Source of the DNA: Bradyrhizobium sp.
GTDB lineage: Bacteria; Pseudomonadota; Alphaproteobacteria; Rhizobiales; Xanthobacteraceae
Length of the DNA stretch: 64,000 nucleotides
Reading direction: 5' to 3'
Assembly: GCF_004799405.1 (NCBI RefSeq)
Contig: NZ_SSMW01000122.1
Span: 1-64,000, forward strand
Shown: positions 1 through 8,853 of the stretch, piece by piece
Numbering within the stretch: the first letter of the stretch is position 1
Layout of the letters: every line of letters starts with the position of its first letter
Made by a program: the position numbers and the translations under genes
Notes under the pieces: generated by a model
The model's database searches: none
What the model saw: the letters and a program-made list of their open reading frames with translations, nothing else
What the model was told of the DNA's origin: nothing

Positions 1-55
1 GACGGCGCCTGCTGTTGGTCGCAGCGGGGATCCGGGAAGTTCAAATCTAGCTTCA

Positions 56-93
56 TCATTCCGGGCCTGGCCGTTCGGACCATCCCGGAATGA
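56..93. terminator. Inverted repeat downstream of the first gene, possible terminator
   Basis: TCATTCCGGG at 56-65 is repeated inverted as CCCGGAATGA at 84-93, giving perfect 10-bp arms around an 18-base loop. It lies just past the stop of the minus-strand gene ending at 109. There is no T-run, so it could equally be a copy of a dispersed palindromic repeat. Confidence 0.4.
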
Positions 94-108
94 CGGTGCC
101 GAGAAACA

Positions 109-525
109 TCAGCCGTTGCGAAGGCCGTCCGCGGCGCGCTTCCATTGCGAGACGTTGTCGGCGATCATGCGCGTCGACTTCATCGCGGCCTGGCTGAGCT
201 GGGCATAGCCGGAAATCTCGCGCTGCACCCGCTGGCCTTCGGCATGCAGCAGGTCGCGCAGGCCCTCGAGTTCGGTAATCAGCTTCTCGATTTCGGCGAG
301 CGAGGTTCCGGCGACGCGCTGGATCAGCGAGTTGACGTTGGTGACGGTGGCCTCGGCGCTGGGCTCCAGCGGCGTCTCGCTGTTCGGCGCCAGCGAAACC
401 GGGCGGCGCAGATAGGCGATATCGTTGCGGACGAATTCTCGGATGCCGGCCTCGACCTCCGAGACCGCATCGAGGTCACGGTCCACTTCCGTCGATTCGA
501 TTTTTTCAGAAAGCATGGCATTCAT
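109..525 (-). CDS. Hypothetical protein, 138 aa, predicted helical
   Basis: I do not recognise a named family. The start was set at the ATG at 525, giving MNAMLSEKIES..., because GGGGAACAGCAG directly upstream is a reasonable ribosome binding site and the upstream in-frame extension is arginine-rich and looks non-coding. The protein has an acidic N-terminal third, a proline/alanine linker near residues 45-57, then an amphipathic helical stretch (about residues 60-105, with ...EIEKLITELEGLRDLL...) that could form a short coiled coil. There is no signal peptide or membrane segment. It resembles small cytoplasmic hypothetical proteins of Bradyrhizobium, which is an impression, not a search result. 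It is followed, in its own reading direction, by an inverted repeat at 56-93. Confidence 0.6.
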   Translation of the reverse strand: MNAMLSEKIESTEVDRDLDAVSEVEAGIREFVRNDIAYLRRPVSLAPNSETPLEPSAEATVTNVNSLIQRVAGTSLAEIEKLITELEGLRDLLHAEGQRVQREISGYAQLSQAAMKSTRMIADNVSQWKRAADGLRNG

Positions 526-709
526 CTGCTGTTCCCCTGTTTCGCGTTGCGATGCGGATGTCCCCCGCACGACGAAATCAACGATGCCATCTGGGCTGCC
601 GATTTTGACCGGATCGCGGCCAATATGCGGCAATGCTCGATCTTTCCGTGGAATCAGCAAGATGGCAGCGCTGCGACGGCCTCGCCGGATTTGCCTCAAC
701 CCGGCACTG

Positions 710-1141
710 TCACGCGAGCTTCGGCAGATGGATCGGGTGCCCGAGCGCCTGCTCCACCAGGTCGAAGGTATCGAGCAGGACGCGGATGTTGAGCAGCCGA
801 CCGGCCTTGAATTGCGCGAAGTGGGCGAGCCGCAGGCTGATCGGCTTGCTGGACTCCAGCGAGGTCAGCGAGTAGCGCATCATCGACGCCGCCGAATCCA
901 CCCCCAGCATGATCGATTCGCGGTCGAAGCGGTGCACCCGGATGTTGTCGGCGATCTGCCGGATCACCTCGAGCACGGCTTCCTTGCCGCGGCGCGCGCC
1001 GAGAAACGGAAACATGTCGATCGGGCCGTAGATCGCCCAATCGACGTCGTCGTCGATCAAGGGTTCGATTTCTTCGCGCTGGCGCTCGTTGATGGCGCGA
1101 TGGATCGCGCGCGAAAAACGCCAGAGGCAGTTCTCTGTCAT
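710..1141 (-). CDS. SnoaL/NTF2-like protein
   Basis: 143 residues from the ATG at 1141 (MTENCLWRF...). The length, the N-terminal helix with RAINERQREEIEPL, the following DDDVDWAIYGP stretch, and the strand-rich second half are typical of the cone-shaped SnoaL/NTF2 fold (polyketide-cyclase-like or ketosteroid-isomerase-like ligand pocket). It is clearly related to the protein at 1666-2121. Both contain a FPfLGaraGKe/FPHLGHKHGK segment followed by a helix, and both end with F-x-V-x-Q-x-LGH. Substrate and activity cannot be read from the sequence, and many members are non-enzymatic. A longer in-frame start at 1216 exists but adds residues unlike the family. Confidence 0.7.
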   Translation of the reverse strand: MTENCLWRFSRAIHRAINERQREEIEPLIDDDVDWAIYGPIDMFPFLGARRGKEAVLEVIRQIADNIRVHRFDRESIMLGVDSAASMMRYSLTSLESSKPISLRLAHFAQFKAGRLLNIRVLLDTFDLVEQALGHPIHLPKLA

Positions 1142-1314
1142 GATGTCTGGTCCCTGAACTGGATTGCAAACCGGTAAAACGGCCCTGACAAGCGTCATTG
1201 GCGTCGGAAGCCGCACGCGGGTATTTGAAGCTTCAAGTAATTAAGGTGCGGCCAAAACGCAATCTGCATTTTTGCATTGCACGGATGCAGGCCGGTTTCG
1301 AGTTGCTTGTCTTG

Positions 1315-1581
1315 TCAAGTATCCCTGGGATGCGCGGGCTCCCGTTCGATGGCGATTTCGGCGTCGCGGGCCGCGATCACGACAAACAATAAAGCGCCGC
1401 CGAGCCCGCCGATCAAGGCGACCGCCGGCATGAAGGTCAAAAACACCAGCATGCCGCTATAGCCTTCAAGGTTGGTGGTGTTGAAAATCGTGATCCAGGC
1501 AAGCCCAACGGCGATGCCGAGTGCTGCACCGCCGAGCGCGCCCAGCATCAGACCCAGCAGCCCCAGCAACGCGATTTTCAT
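1315..1581 (-). CDS. Small two-helix membrane protein
   Basis: 88 residues from the ATG at 1581 (MKIALLGLLGLMLGALGG...). There are two hydrophobic segments, roughly residues 3-30 (glycine/leucine rich) and 44-68 (GMLVFLTFMPAVALIGGLGG then ALLFVVIAA), joined by a short polar loop, with an acidic/basic C-terminal tail. It is likely an inner-membrane protein of unknown function. It sits between two paralogous SnoaL-like genes on the same strand, so the three may be co-transcribed, but the 84-base gap to the upstream SnoaL gene leaves that open. Confidence 0.6.
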   Translation of the reverse strand: MKIALLGLLGLMLGALGGAALGIAVGLAWITIFNTTNLEGYSGMLVFLTFMPAVALIGGLGGALLFVVIAARDAEIAIEREPAHPRDT

Positions 1582-1665
1582 GGCCGTGTGTTCGCCCGTC
1601 GAGATCCGCATCAACCCGTGATGAGTCGCGGCAGGCGGCGAAAAGGTTCAATTGTTTTTCGGCAT

Positions 1666-2121
1666 TCACCGCCGCATAGCGCCGCGCACGCTGGCGGCGA
1701 AGGCCTCGGTCAGGTCGTGGCCGAGCACCTGCTGGACGAAATCGAACGAATCGAAAAACGAGCGGTGTTCGAGGATGCGTGCCTTGCGCAAGGTGAAGAA
1801 TTCCGCGACCTCGAGATGCACGACGCGGTCGTCGCTGCGCTTGCGCAAGGAGACGACCTGGGTGGTCGCGACCTTGGCGCCATCGACCGCCAGAAACCTG
1901 ATTTCGTATTTTCGGCTCGAATAGCGCTTCTGCTGGGTCTGGATCGCTTCGGCGACCCAGTCCTTGCCGTGCTTGTGGCCGAGATGCGGAAATAGTTCGA
2001 CCGGCGCGTGCGTGATGCTGTCGAACTCGTCGTCGCAGCAGGCCTGCGCGGCGGCGATGTCGCCGGCATAGAACGCATCGAGAAAGTTCAGCACACGCCG
2101 CCGAGCAAGGCTCTCGACCAT
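1666..2121 (-). CDS. SnoaL/NTF2-like protein, paralogue of the gene at 710
   Basis: 151 residues starting MVESLARRRVLNF. It has an N-terminal helix (LDAFYAGDIAAAQACCDDEFD), a conserved FPHLGHKHGKDW segment, then a beta-rich half (YEIRFLAVDGAKVATTQVV...), which fits the SnoaL-like/NTF2 superfamily. It shares segment order and the FVQQVLGH ending with the protein at 710-1141, so the pair probably arose by duplication. No catalytic residue can be assigned with confidence. No signal peptide. Confidence 0.7.
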   Translation of the reverse strand: MVESLARRRVLNFLDAFYAGDIAAAQACCDDEFDSITHAPVELFPHLGHKHGKDWVAEAIQTQQKRYSSRKYEIRFLAVDGAKVATTQVVSLRKRSDDRVVHLEVAEFFTLRKARILEHRSFFDSFDFVQQVLGHDLTEAFAASVRGAMRR

Positions 2122-2322
2122 GTTGTTCTCCGCCGGTGTTGAGCCCGACTCCCGTTCCGGCCATTGTGCAGGGAAACCGGCAGATGGCCGAACAATCTTT
2201 AGTTGTACTGTGGTCCATAGCCTACTTTGACTGCAAGACGCGGAGCCCTGTTGCAGCCCGCAAAAGGGCAGCGAGCAGCAGTCCCGCCCGATCGGCGTGA
2301 CCCGCTGCGCCGACAGCGGGGG

Positions 2323-2466
2323 TCAGTTCTTCCGGCTGTTGGGGCTCTGGCCGGCCGGGGTCTTGCCCGAGGCGAACGGCGAGGGCGCGGCGCCGCCTTT
2401 CTTGAGGTTCTTGTCGGCCTTCGGTTTCTTCTTTTCCTTGTTGCTGCGCATTTGACCCTTGGCCAT
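2323..2466 (-). CDS. Very small basic protein, 47 aa
   Basis: Starts at the ATG at 2466 (MAKGQMRSNKEKKKPKADK...). It is highly charged, lysine-rich in the first half and Ser/Pro/Asn-rich in the second, and probably disordered. An AGGGAGA-type ribosome binding site precedes the ATG. Small lysine-rich proteins of this form (MAKGQxRSNKExKKPK) are common in rhizobia, where function is unknown. The longer in-frame ORF starting at 2559 has an arginine-rich non-coding look. Confidence 0.6.
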   Translation of the reverse strand: MAKGQMRSNKEKKKPKADKNLKKGGAAPSPFASGKTPAGQSPNSRKN

Positions 2467-2681
2467 GACGATCTCCCTCGCGCCCCGTTGAAAGTTTCGG
2501 CGCGATCCGAGACTAGCAAATCCGCCGGCGTTTGTATGCAGGCGGCCGCGACGCTTCATGACCTGCCAGCGGCCTTGAAAGACCGAAGTGGCTGCCTAAC
2601 TCAGCCGGCGAATGGAACCGGATCGGCCGCTGCCGATTATCTCATCACCCACGTCGCCGAGTCACCCAGAGGATTGCCGCC

Positions 2682-2912
2682 ATGAAAACGCTTCCCACCT
2701 TGCTCGCCATCGCTTTGCTCGCGCTGGCGGCCAATGCGGCCGAGGCCAAGGGCTGCCTGAAAGGCGCCGTAGTCGGCGGCGTCGCCGGTCACTATGCCGG
2801 CCATCACGGCGTGATCGGCGCCATCGCCGGCTGCGCCTACGGCCGCCACCACGCCAAGGAACAGGCGCGTCCACCGCAGGACCAGGCGCCGCCGGGGCAG
2901 GAGAAGATTTGA
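2682..2912 (+). CDS. Small exported glycine-rich protein
   Basis: 76 residues. There is a clear Sec signal peptide (MKTLPTLLAIALLALAANAAEA, cleavage expected near residue 22), followed by a glycine-zipper-like segment (GAVVGGVAGHYAGHHGVIGAIAG) and a histidine/proline-rich tail. Cysteines at residues 25 and 51 could pair in the periplasm. The glycine-zipper pattern suggests association with the cell envelope. Function unknown. It stands alone, followed by a repeat cluster. Confidence 0.65.
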   Translation: MKTLPTLLAIALLALAANAAEAKGCLKGAVVGGVAGHYAGHHGVIGAIAGCAYGRHHAKEQARPPQDQAPPGQEKI

Positions 2913-2980
2913 GGCGGTCGTTGCGGGCCGTGGCGATGGGCCTCGGCGTAATCTCGCAACGCTTGGCGTAATCTCTCGAG

Positions 2981-3102
2981 GTCGTCCCTGCGAACGCAGG
3001 GACCCAAACGCCGTGTCGCCTGTTGTGAAAGACGCTCTTCGACGACTTTCGCACAACCCCAACTGCCTGTGCTTATGGGTCCCTGCGTCCGCAGGGACGA
3101 CG
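2981..3102. repeat. MITE-like intergenic repeat, family A, copy 1
   Basis: The left end GTCGTCCCTGCGAACGCAGG (2981) and the right end (reverse complement, finishing at 3102) match over about 28 bases with two differences, so this is a roughly 120-bp element with terminal inverted repeats. Each arm is itself palindromic (CCCTGCG-CGCAGGG). The internal ACGCCGTGT is shared with the copy at 34668. A third relative is at 13256. No coding capacity. Confidence 0.75.
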
Positions 3103-3129
3103 AAACTGGGATGATGCAAGGTACTGCTC

Positions 3130-3266
3130 CGTCATGCCTCGCCACCGGGTCTCGCCTTCGGCGAGCCCGATGACAGGCTCCGGCGGGGCATCCAGTGCGC
3201 CGCGGCTTATCGATTCATCATCGGTGTCTCTGGAATACTGGATCATCCGCTTTCGCGGATGATGAC
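3130..3266. repeat. Intergenic repeat with palindromic ends
   Basis: The segment begins CGTCATGCCTCGCCACCGGG, contains the hairpin TCTCGCCTTCGGCGAG, and ends with CATCCGCTTTCGCGGATGATGAC, another hairpin. Both ends carry GTCAT/ATGAC, so it looks like a dispersed element with inverted ends. It lies directly after family A copy 1 in the 2913-3355 gap. No ORF of note. Confidence 0.5.
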
Positions 3267-3295
3267 AGCTCGGATTCAATTTTCAAACAGCCCGA

Positions 3296-3325
3296 CCGTC
3301 ATTGCGAGCGAAGCGAAGCAATCCA
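3296..3325. repeat. Short dispersed repeat (CGTCATTGCGAGCGAAGC type)
   Basis: CCGTCATTGCGAGCGAAGCG continuing into AAGCAATCCA. This 30-base motif, with its internal GCGAAGC iteration, is a recognisable dispersed intergenic sequence in Bradyrhizobium-like genomes. Only one end is seen here, next to the 3' end of uvrB. Confidence 0.5.
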
Positions 3326-3355
3326 CACTGACTTCGACGGTCGCTATAAGACCGA

Positions 3356-6300
3356 TTACCTCTTCTTCCACCCGCCGCGATGTCCCGGTGCACCGCCGGT
3401 GGAGCGGGGGGCGGGGCCGAATTCGGGGCCGGACTGGCGCGAGTCGGTGGGCTGGAAGATCCGGCTTTCGGGGCCGATGTCGTCGAGCGAGGGTTTGCGC
3501 GGTCTAGAGCGGTCCGGACGATAGGGCAGGGATTCCGGGCCGTGCATTTCGTCGAGATGGGGTTTGTGGACGCGGGAGGTGTCACGACTCGTTCGCCCCT
3601 CTCCCTGGCCCTCCCCCACAAGGGGGGAGGGAACAGAGGCAGCGCCGCGAGGGGAGCGTGAAGCCACGCGCGGGGTGTTGTTGCCGCCGCGCTTTGAGGA
3701 GCCGCGTGGCAAATTCGCCGACTCGCCGTATTTCTTCATCCCGGCATAGGCGCCGGCCTTGCCTTGCACCACGCGCTGTTTGGCGGTGGGGTCGTCGACC
3801 ACGGCGAGCTCGGTGGCGCGCAGGCGCTTGACTTCGTCGCGCAGTCTAGCGGCTTCCTCGAAGTTCAGGTCGGCGGCGGCCTCGCGCATCCGGGTTTCCA
3901 GGTCGTTCAGCACGGTCTCGAAATTATGCCCGATCGAGATGACGTCGTCCGCCATGCCGCCGTCGCCGATCTCCACCAGCACATGGTCGCGCTCGTAGAC
4001 GCTGTTCATGATGTCGCCGATGGATTTCTTGATGCTCTCCGGCGTGATGCCGTTGGCGGTGTTGTATTCGACCTGCTTCTCGCGGCGGCGGTCGGTCTCG
4101 GCGATGGCACGCTCCATCGATCCGGTGATCTGGTCGGCGTAGAGGATCACCTTGCCGTCGACATTGCGCGCGGCGCGGCCGATGGTCTGGATCAGCGAGG
4201 TCTCGCTGCGCAGAAAACCTTCCTTGTCGGCGTCGAGGATCGCCACCAGCGCGCATTCGGGAATGTCGAGGCCTTCGCGCAACAGGTTGATGCCGACCAG
4301 CGCGTCGAACGCGCCGAGCCGCAAGTCGCGGATGATCTCGATGCGCTCGATGGTGTCGATATCGCTATGCATGTAGCGCACGCGGATACCCTGCTCGTGC
4401 AGGTACTCGGTGAGGTCTTCCGCCATCCGCTTGGTCAATACGGTGACGAGGCTGCGATAGCCGGCCTGGGCTGTGGCGCGGACTTCGCCGACGAGATCGT
4501 CCACTTGGGTGCGGGCCGGGCGGATATTGACCGGCGGATCGATCAGGCCGGTGGGGCGGATCACCTGCTCGACGAACACGCCGCCGGACTCGTTGAGCTC
4601 CCATGCCGACGGGGTCGCTGACACCGCGACCGATTGCGGGCGCATCATGTCCCATTCCTCGAACCGCAAGGGGCGGTTGTCCATGCAGGAGGGCAGGCGG
4701 AAGCCGTATTCGGCCAGCGTCGCCTTGCGCCGGAAATCGCCTTTGAACATGCCGCCGATCTGCGGCACCGTGACATGGCTTTCATCCGCGAACACCAGCG
4801 CGTTGTCGGGGACATATTCGAACAGCGTCGGCGGCGGCTCCCCGGGGCGGCGTCCGGTCAGGTACCGCGAATAGTTTTCGATGCCGGCGCAGGAACCTGT
4901 GGCTTCCATCATTTCGAGATCGAAGGTGGTGCGCTGCTCCAGCCGCTGCGCTTCCAACAGGCGGCCCTGGTTGTTGAGCTGGTCGAGGCGCAGCTTCAGC
5001 TCGGACTTGATCGACTTGATCGCCTGCACCAAGGTCGGCCGCGGCGTCACGTAGTGCGAGTTGGCGTAGATCTTGATGAATTCGAGCTCGTCCTGCTTGT
5101 GGCCGGTGAGCGGATCGAACTCCTCGATATTCTCCACGGTGTCGCCGAACAGGTTGACGCGCCAGGCGCGGTCTTCGTAGTGCGCCGGGAAGATGTCGAT
5201 GACGTCGCCGCGGATACGGAAGGTGCCGCGGGTGAAGTCGGCCTGGGTGCGCTTGTATTGCAGCGCGACGAGATCGGCGATCAATTGCCGCTGGTCGATG
5301 CGCTCGCCCTTTTTCAGCGCGAAGGTCATCGCGGTATAGGTCTCGACCGAACCGATACCGTAGATGCACGACACGGACGCGACGATGATGACGTCGTCGC
5401 GCTCCAGGAGCGCCCGCGTCGCCGAGTGCCGCATGCGGTCGATCTGCTCGTTGATCGAGGAATCCTTCTCGATGTAGGTGTCGGTGCGCGGCACATAGGC
5501 TTCGGGCTGGTAGTAGTCGTAGTAGGAGACGAAATATTCCACCGCATTGTCGGGGAAAAAGCTCTTGAACTCGCCATAAAGCTGCGCCGCCAGCGTCTTG
5601 TTCGGCGCGAGAATCAGAGCGGGGCGTTGCGTCGCCTCGATCACCTTGGCCATGGTGTAGGTCTTGCCGGAGCCGGTGACGCCGAGCAGTACCTGGGTGC
5701 GGTCGTTGCGCTTGATGCCCTCGACCAGTTCGGCGATCGCGGTCGGTTGGTCGCCCTTCGGCTCGTATTCGGACTTGATGACGAAGCGCACGCCGCCTTC
5801 GGACTTTTCCGGGCGCGGCGGGCGATGCGGCGCCCAGATTTTCACTTGGCCGTCCTCGCCCTTGAACTCGGGACGTCCTTCGCGGATCAGCGCGTCCAGC
5901 GCGTCGGCAGTAGCGGCGACCCCGAGCGCCTCCATCTTGTTGCGCGGCGGGCGCGCCAGAGCGGCGGCGTCTTCCTCCTCGGTGGTGAAGCCGAGTTGCT
6001 TTGCCAATTCCGGATCGAGCGCCGGAATGGTGGCTGCGGTGCCGTAATTGGCCGGCGCGAATTCGCGTTGCGGGGATTCGTCGAAACCTTCTGCTCCCCT
6101 CCCTCCGCGCGCGTCGCGCGCGGGGAGAGGAGAGGAAGAATCGTCGCCGCGCTTGGTCAGCGAATTATCTCTGGTCGCGACAACATCCCGCATCGAGCCC
6201 TCTCCCGCTTGCGGGGGAGGGTTGGGTGGGGGCGATCCACGGGTGGTCTCGAGCGAAGCATCCCGCTTGGCGACATCATCCCTGGTGCCCCTGGTCGAGG

Positions 6301-6559
6301 CCCGCGCGCGGTGGGCGGCGGCTTCGCCGCCGGAGCGGCGGTCCCAGGAATTATCCGGCGGCGGCTGCAAGCCGGCATTTCTCTCCCGGGCGCCGGTGGT
6401 CGATCCTAGTCCGGCCTCGCCGCGGTTGATCGCGGGATTGAGCAGTTCCGCCAGCGCAGGCCCGATCGGCTGCACGTCGGGACGATGGGCCTTGGATTTC
6501 GGGGCCTTGGATTTCGGAGTTTTGACGGGCTTTTTGGGAGGATTGGGATTCTTCGCCAT
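3356..6559 (-). CDS. uvrB: Excinuclease ABC subunit B, with long N- and C-terminal extensions
   Basis: UvrB, the damage-verifying helicase-like subunit of nucleotide excision repair. With UvrA it loads on DNA and hands the lesion to UvrC. The canonical core starts near residue 258 ([14 protein letters not shown]) with Walker A GVTGSGKT at about 292-299. It contains the beta-hairpin [15 protein letters not shown], the GRAARN helicase motif VI, and ends with the UVR motif ([16 protein letters not shown]) near residue 925. At 1067 residues it is far longer than the roughly 670-residue E. coli protein. The first about 257 and last about 135 residues are Pro/Arg/Gly-rich and probably disordered. 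Three segments (about 107-124, 140-157 and 974-990) are translations of the palindromic repeat found elsewhere between genes. The core looks intact, so activity is expected. Confidence 0.95.
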   Translation of the reverse strand: MAKNPNPPKKPVKTPKSKAPKSKAHRPDVQPIGPALAELLNPAINRGEAGLGSTTGARERNAGLQPPPDNSWDRRSGGEAAAHRARASTRGTRDDVAKRDASLETTRGSPPPNPPPQAGEGSMRDVVATRDNSLTKRGDDSSSPLPARDARGGRGAEGFDESPQREFAPANYGTAATIPALDPELAKQLGFTTEEEDAAALARPPRNKMEALGVAATADALDALIREGRPEFKGEDGQVKIWAPHRPPRPEKSEGGVRFVIKSEYEPKGDQPTAIAELVEGIKRNDRTQVLLGVTGSGKTYTMAKVIEATQRPALILAPNKTLAAQLYGEFKSFFPDNAVEYFVSYYDYYQPEAYVPRTDTYIEKDSSINEQIDRMRHSATRALLERDDVIIVASVSCIYGIGSVETYTAMTFALKKGERIDQRQLIADLVALQYKRTQADFTRGTFRIRGDVIDIFPAHYEDRAWRVNLFGDTVENIEEFDPLTGHKQDELEFIKIYANSHYVTPRPTLVQAIKSIKSELKLRLDQLNNQGRLLEAQRLEQRTTFDLEMMEATGSCAGIENYSRYLTGRRPGEPPPTLFEYVPDNALVFADESHVTVPQIGGMFKGDFRRKATLAEYGFRLPSCMDNRPLRFEEWDMMRPQSVAVSATPSAWELNESGGVFVEQVIRPTGLIDPPVNIRPARTQVDDLVGEVRATAQAGYRSLVTVLTKRMAEDLTEYLHEQGIRVRYMHSDIDTIERIEIIRDLRLGAFDALVGINLLREGLDIPECALVAILDADKEGFLRSETSLIQTIGRAARNVDGKVILYADQITGSMERAIAETDRRREKQVEYNTANGITPESIKKSIGDIMNSVYERDHVLVEIGDGGMADDVISIGHNFETVLNDLETRMREAAADLNFEEAARLRDEVKRLRATELAVVDDPTAKQRVVQGKAGAYAGMKKYGESANLPRGSSKRGGNNTPRVASRSPRGAASVPSPLVGEGQGEGRTSRDTSRVHKPHLDEMHGPESLPYRPDRSRPRKPSLDDIGPESRIFQPTDSRQSGPEFGPAPRSTGGAPGHRGGWKKR
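3592..3640. repeat. Palindromic repeat family B inside uvrB (C-terminal extension)
   Basis: CCCTCTCCCTGGCCCTCCCC continuing into CACAAGGGGGGAGGG, read on the uvrB strand as [12 protein letters not shown]. The same DNA motif occurs between genes at 44750 and 48256 and at the end of the gene at 8854. It sits in frame and does not interrupt uvrB. Confidence 0.75.
6091..6140. repeat. Palindromic repeat family B-like segment inside uvrB (N-terminal extension)
   Basis: CTGCTCCCCTCCCTCCGCGC followed by GCGTCGCGCGCGGGGAGAGGAGAGG, an inverted repeat with CCCCTCCC/GGGGAGAGG arms. On the uvrB strand it encodes [14 protein letters not shown] in the disordered N-terminal extension, in frame. Confidence 0.6.
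6192..6232. repeat. Palindromic repeat family B inside uvrB (N-terminal extension)
   Basis: ATCGAGCCCTCTCCCGCTTG then CGGGGGAGGGTTGGGTGGGGG, a CTCCCGC/GCGGGGGAG hairpin. On the uvrB strand it reads [13 protein letters not shown]. This is the clearest match to the intergenic PLPLAGEG-type element, and the reading frame continues through it. Confidence 0.75.
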
Positions 6560-6625
6560 GACGTGAATATGGGGCGAGTCCGGCCGGGATAAAAGAGCAA
6601 AAGCCGCGAAGGAAGACGAACAGAA

Positions 6626-7849
6626 TCACTTGCGCGCGGCGATGTGGTCCGCGAGCACGGCGGCGTCGTCGCCCACGCCGGAGAGAAACGACGAGTTCAT
6701 CTTGGAGAGCCATTGCAGGCCGAGGAAATACAGGCCCGGAACCTCGGCGATGCCGCGGCGGTGGATCGGCTCGCCGCTGGCATTGAACGCGTCAATATCG
6801 ATCCAGCCGAAGTCGACGCCGTAGCCGGTGGCCCAGATCACCGCGCCGATGCCGTCGGCGCCGATATCGAGCTGCCGCAGCGGTGCGGTAACGCAGTGCG
6901 GATCCGGCAGCACCGCGCGGGCGGCGGGATCTTCCGGCATGTTCGGCGCGTGACGTTTGACATGGGTATCGGCCATGTCGAGGAAGGCCGCGTACGTCGC
7001 GTCGCCACCGGCGAGACTTTCGGCGAGGTCCGCCGCGAAACCGATGACACCGTCACGCGCGGCCTCGACGCGCCCGAGCAGCGTCACACCTTCATCGGCG
7101 AACCGGCGGAAGTCGATGGTGTGGCCGCCATAAGCGCCTGAGATCACCGGCAATAATCGCGACGGGCCGCGCTGCTCCACCGTGGTTTGATCGAGGCCGA
7201 GCGCGCTCAGCCACCAGATCAGGTCGCGGCCGCGATAGCGGCGCGGCAGCCGGGTGTGCCGGCCGACCGAGAGATAGACGCGGCGGCCCGAGCGAAAAAG
7301 TTCTTCGGCGATCTGCGCGCCGGAAGCGCCGGAGCCGACCACCAGCACCGCGCCCGGCGGCAACTGGCCGGGATTGGCGTAGCGGCTGGCATGCACCTGA
7401 AAGATTCTTGTGTCACCCAACAAGGCCGGCATGATCGCACGCTGATAGGGACCGGTGGCGACCACGACATTGTCGGCCTCGATCGCGCCATCCGACGTTT
7501 CGGCGATGAAACCGGAACCGCCGTCGCGGCGCCGCAGCCGCGTCACCGCGACGCCGCAGCGGATCGGCGGCGCGACAAAGGCGGCGTAGGCCTCGATGTA
7601 AGCCAGGATATCGGCGGTCGCCGCGAAGGCGTCGGGATCATGATGCGGAAACGGAAAGTCCGGCAGCCGCACCGACCAGTTGGGAAACTGAAACCGCAGG
7701 CCGTCCCAGCGTTCGCTGCGCCAGCGTTCGGCCACGCGACCCCGCTCCAGCACCAGATGCGCGCGGCCGCGCTGCTTGAGCCGGTGGCTCATCACGAGGC
7801 CAGCCTGACCGCCGCCGACGATCAATGTCTCGACGTGCTCAACCGGCAT
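6626..7849 (-). CDS. Flavin-containing monooxygenase / FAD-NAD(P)-dependent oxidoreductase
   Basis: 407 residues from the ATG at 7849 (MPVEHVETLIVGGGQAG). The N-terminal FAD Rossmann motif GGGQAG (residues about 12-17) and a second dinucleotide motif VVGSGASGAQIAEE in the middle, expected to bind NADPH, place it in the COG2072 family of putative flavoprotein monooxygenases. The C-terminal GLYFLGLQWLSK...SFLSGVGDDA is typical of bacterial members near LysR genes. The substrate is unknown. The start lies 10 bases inside the 3' end of the LysR gene (ends 7839), so the two are probably co-transcribed. The longer in-frame start at 7987 runs through the LysR gene and is rejected. Confidence 0.85.
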   Translation of the reverse strand: MPVEHVETLIVGGGQAGLVMSHRLKQRGRAHLVLERGRVAERWRSERWDGLRFQFPNWSVRLPDFPFPHHDPDAFAATADILAYIEAYAAFVAPPIRCGVAVTRLRRRDGGSGFIAETSDGAIEADNVVVATGPYQRAIMPALLGDTRIFQVHASRYANPGQLPPGAVLVVGSGASGAQIAEELFRSGRRVYLSVGRHTRLPRRYRGRDLIWWLSALGLDQTTVEQRGPSRLLPVISGAYGGHTIDFRRFADEGVTLLGRVEAARDGVIGFAADLAESLAGGDATYAAFLDMADTHVKRHAPNMPEDPAARAVLPDPHCVTAPLRQLDIGADGIGAVIWATGYGVDFGWIDIDAFNASGEPIHRRGIAEVPGLYFLGLQWLSKMNSSFLSGVGDDAAVLADHIAARK

Positions 7850-8740
7850 GGCGGCTGCTCCTGCGCAACGTCGGTCCGGCGGCGGCGCGGATGATCCAGC
7901 GCCGGAACGAGGCGAAGTCGCGCTGCTCGGCGCGGAAGCCGCGATAGACCAGGTACCAGCGCATGCCCTTGGGCACGCTGAGCGCAAACGGCGCCACCAG
8001 TCTTCCGGCGGCGAGGTCGTCGTCGATATAGGGCCGGATGCCTATCGCGATGCCGAGCCCGTCGCTGGCGGCCTGCAGCGCCTGGCCGTAGAATTGAAAC
8101 TGCGGTCCGCGCGCGGTGACGCGGGCGACGCCGGCGGCTTTGAGCCATGACGGCCAGTCATCCGGCGAATGCGCGACGCGCAGCAGGCCGGAGCCCTTCA
8201 AGTCGCCGGGACGTTTTAACGGCGTTGCCAATCGCGGCGCGCAGACCGGTTGCAGGTCGGCCGCGAACAACGGCTCGGCGACCAGGCCCGGCCAGTCGCC
8301 GTCGCCGAGCTTGATGCCGCAACTCCAGTCCTCGCCGAACGGTGCCGCGGCGCCGCCGGTGGTGATGCGCACGTCGATGCCGGGCGACTGTTGGTAAAAC
8401 TCCGCCAGCCGCGGAATCAGCCAGCGCATCGCAAAGGTCGGACCGACGCCGACGGTCAGCACCCGCACCCCGGCGGGGGCGGTGATTTGCGCGGTCAGGC
8501 TGGCGAGCGCGTCGAAGATCGGCGTCAGCCCGTTCTGGTAGGCGCGCCCCGCCGCCGTCATCGACAGCCGGTTCGCCTTGCGCTCGAACAGTTCGACGCC
8601 GAGCCGCTGCTCCAAAAGATGCACCATCCGGCTGACCGCGGCCGCCGTGACGTTGAGCTCGGAGCCCGCGCCGCTGAGCTGCCGCTGCGCGCCGCGGCCT
8701 CGAATGCCTTGATGCCGTTGAGGAAGAGCAGGCGGCGCAT
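7839..8740 (-). pseudogene. LysR-family regulator (GcvA-like) with a frameshift in the DNA-binding domain
   Basis: The start at 8740 reads MRRLLFLNGIKAFEAAARSG, the standard beginning of GcvA-like LysR proteins. The frame then breaks. In the other frame the sequence resumes as SGAGSELNVTAAAVSRMVHL and runs to the stop at 7839 as a normal LysR C-terminal effector domain. Restoring one T after GGCAGC (near + position 8678) would give SFSGAGSELNV and a 300-residue protein. The break falls inside the first helices of the winged HTH, so the gene is inactive unless the single missing base is a sequencing error. An internal start at 8627 would lack most of the HTH. It overlaps the monooxygenase gene downstream, which it probably once controlled. 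Confidence 0.8.
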
Positions 8741-8853
8741 TCCACCCTCAGGAAAACTGATGCCAGACCAAGATAAACCGGTTTGCGCCGCCGATACAAG
8801 CAAGGCAGAACTATCGCGGCGATTCCATTGACGCGCGATGGAGGAAGATCCCG

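Noticed and set aside
4634-6409. 591-codon open frame on the + strand across uvrB
   Set aside because: Antisense to the clear uvrB coding sequence; the long frame results from high-GC codon bias.
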